Source of the DNA: Syntrophomonadaceae bacterium | Lineage (GTDB): Bacteria > Bacillota > Dethiobacteria > DTU022 > UBA8154 | Direction: 5' to 3' | Assembly (NCBI GenBank): GCA_007122565.1 | Contig: SKTJ01000053.1 | Location: 1-5,360 of the forward strand | DNA length: 5,360 bases | Shown: piece after piece, positions 4,357 to 5,360 of the stretch | Numbering within the stretch: the first letter of the stretch is position 1 | Layout of the letters: the number at the start of each line of letters is the position of its first letter | Notes under the pieces: model-generated | Seen by the model: only the letters and a program-made list of their open reading frames with translations | Told to the model about the DNA's origin: nothing | Database searches by the model: none | Made by a program: the position numbers and the translations under genes

Positions 4357-5360
4357 ATGGTAGATGTATTTAAATGGCCCCGGCAGACCGATATTAAGGA
4401 CCATCAGCTTTTTGGCGAAGAGTGGTTTGGTACGGAAGCACCGTGCGTAATGTTTGAAAAGAAACCGATAGTAGATCCGGCTGGCAACACCGTGGAAGGC
4501 CTTTATACGGCATGGGTAACCTTAAACAACCCCGCCCAGTACAATTCCTACACCACCGAGATGGTTAAAGGTGTAATCGCGGGTATGCAAAGGGCATCAG
4601 CGGACCGCTCGGTAGTGGCAATTATATTCACTGCCATGGGCGACAAAGCATTCTGCACCGGCGGTAACACCAAGGAGTATGCCGAATACTACAGCTTAAA
4701 CCCCAGTGAATATATGGCCTATATGGATCTGTTTAATGGCATGGTTGATTCTATCCTCATGTCGAAGAAGCCAGTTATCTGCCGCGTAAACGGCATGCGT
4801 GTTGCTGGTGGCCAGGAGATTGGTTTGGCTTGCGACCTCGCTATCTCTTCAGATATGGCCATATTTGGCCAGGCCGGCCCCAAGCACGGTTCGGCACCGG
4901 TAGGCGGTTCCGGCGATTTCCTGCCCGAGTTCCTTACTATGGAGCAGGCAATGTGGAACTGCATCTCCTGTGAAATGTGGAGTGCTTACAAAGTGGAACG
5001 TTTGGGAATGATCACCAAAGCTTTGCCCGTACTTAAGGTAGACGGTAAGTTTGTCCGCAATCCCATGATTGTTACTGACAAATATGTTGATGGCGGAGAG
5101 ATTGTTTATGGTGAGTATGTAAGAGGCGATGCGGCAGCCGAAGCCAAGAAGATTATTGGTGCAGCGGAGACAGATTTCAGCCTGTTGGATAAGGAAGTAA
5201 ACAGGATAGTTTACACCTTTACCAATCTCTTCCCAAACTGCCTCATGATGTCTGTCGACGCTGTCCGCCAGAAGAAGAAGTTCTTCTGGGACACAAATAA
5301 GAACTTTTTCCGTCACTGGCTTGGAGCGAATATGCAGACCGAGGCATACCTTGGCTTTAA
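4357..5360 (+). CDS. bamA: 6-oxocyclohex-1-ene-1-carbonyl-CoA hydrolase (ring-opening; partial, 3' end outside window)
   Basis: The frame runs from ATG 4357 to the right edge without a stop (334 codons). BamA proteins have about 375-380 residues, so roughly 40 are missing. It is a crotonase-fold enzyme of the benzoyl-CoA pathway that adds water and cleaves the ring of 6-oxocyclohex-1-ene-1-carbonyl-CoA to give 3-hydroxypimeloyl-CoA. BamA hallmarks are QYNSYTT (61-67), AFCTGGNTKEYAEYY (from 98; CoA-binding and oxyanion loop), NGMRVAGGQEIGLACD (145-160), FGQAGPKHG (170-178), GGSGDFLP (183-190), and KKKFFWD near the end. QYNSYTT and FGQAGPKHG are among the most conserved blocks and have been used to detect the gene in aromatic-degrading anaerobes. 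These blocks separate it from ordinary enoyl-CoA hydratases. The usual bam neighbours (dienoyl-CoA hydratase, hydroxy-dehydrogenase, reductase) are not in the window and may lie to the right. A paralogue acting on a methyl-substituted analogue cannot be excluded. Confidence 0.93.
   Translation, partial: MVDVFKWPRQTDIKDHQLFGEEWFGTEAPCVMFEKKPIVDPAGNTVEGLYTAWVTLNNPAQYNSYTTEMVKGVIAGMQRASADRSVVAIIFTAMGDKAFCTGGNTKEYAEYYSLNPSEYMAYMDLFNGMVDSILMSKKPVICRVNGMRVAGGQEIGLACDLAISSDMAIFGQAGPKHGSAPVGGSGDFLPEFLTMEQAMWNCISCEMWSAYKVERLGMITKALPVLKVDGKFVRNPMIVTDKYVDGGEIVYGEYVRGDAAAEAKKIIGAAETDFSLLDKEVNRIVYTFTNLFPNCLMMSVDAVRQKKKFFWDTNKNFFRHWLGANMQTEAYLGF

Noticed and set aside
4849..5316. Minus-strand frame of 155 codons opposite bamA
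   Set aside because: bamA is continuous and conserved across this stretch. The antisense frame is a by-product of its codon use.

Overview
The window looks like part of an anaerobic aromatic-degradation locus from a Gram-positive anaerobe. A Peptococcaceae-like organism (Pelotomaculum/Desulfotomaculum relatives) would fit, but this is inference. It rests on strong AGGAGG-type ribosome binding sites, moderate GC content, AT-rich intergenic DNA with consensus sigma-A promoters, and the right-hand gene. That gene is a clear bamA, encoding 6-oxocyclohex-1-ene-1-carbonyl-CoA hydrolase, the ring-opening enzyme of the benzoyl-CoA pathway and a recognised marker of anaerobes that degrade aromatics.

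Layout. Positions 1-1057 (minus strand) hold most of a cytoplasmic tandem-GAF protein. It is cut by the left edge exactly where a HisKA_3-type histidine kinase domain would be expected to begin. A near-consensus promoter lies at 1106-1134. The divergent intergenic region (1058-1449) also holds an orphan terminator-like stem-loop (1316-1365), a perfect 9-bp AT-rich inverted repeat (1367-1389) and a rightward TATAAT (1421-1426). Rightward genes follow: a small open frame (1450-1704) that looks like a degenerate GIY-YIG-like gene broken by a one-base frameshift, with its tail readable in another frame to 1763; an SDR oxidoreductase (1789-2535); an SCP2-type thiolase (2593-3747); a DUF35 zinc-ribbon/OB-fold partner (3755-4165); a 191-base gap with possible promoter and leader features; and bamA (4357 to the right edge, incomplete).

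How the genes may work together. BamA makes 3-hydroxypimeloyl-CoA. An alcohol dehydrogenase and a thiolase are the next two steps in the known pathway, giving 3-oxopimeloyl-CoA and then glutaryl-CoA plus acetyl-CoA. The SDR and the two-component thiolase next to bamA could do this. The thiolase plus DUF35 arrangement resembles BbsB/BbsA of anaerobic toluene degradation rather than a classical thiolase, so a benzylsuccinate-like or other substituted substrate is also possible. The divergent GAF sensor is a plausible regulator of the cluster. The substrate assignments are inference; the family assignments are well supported.
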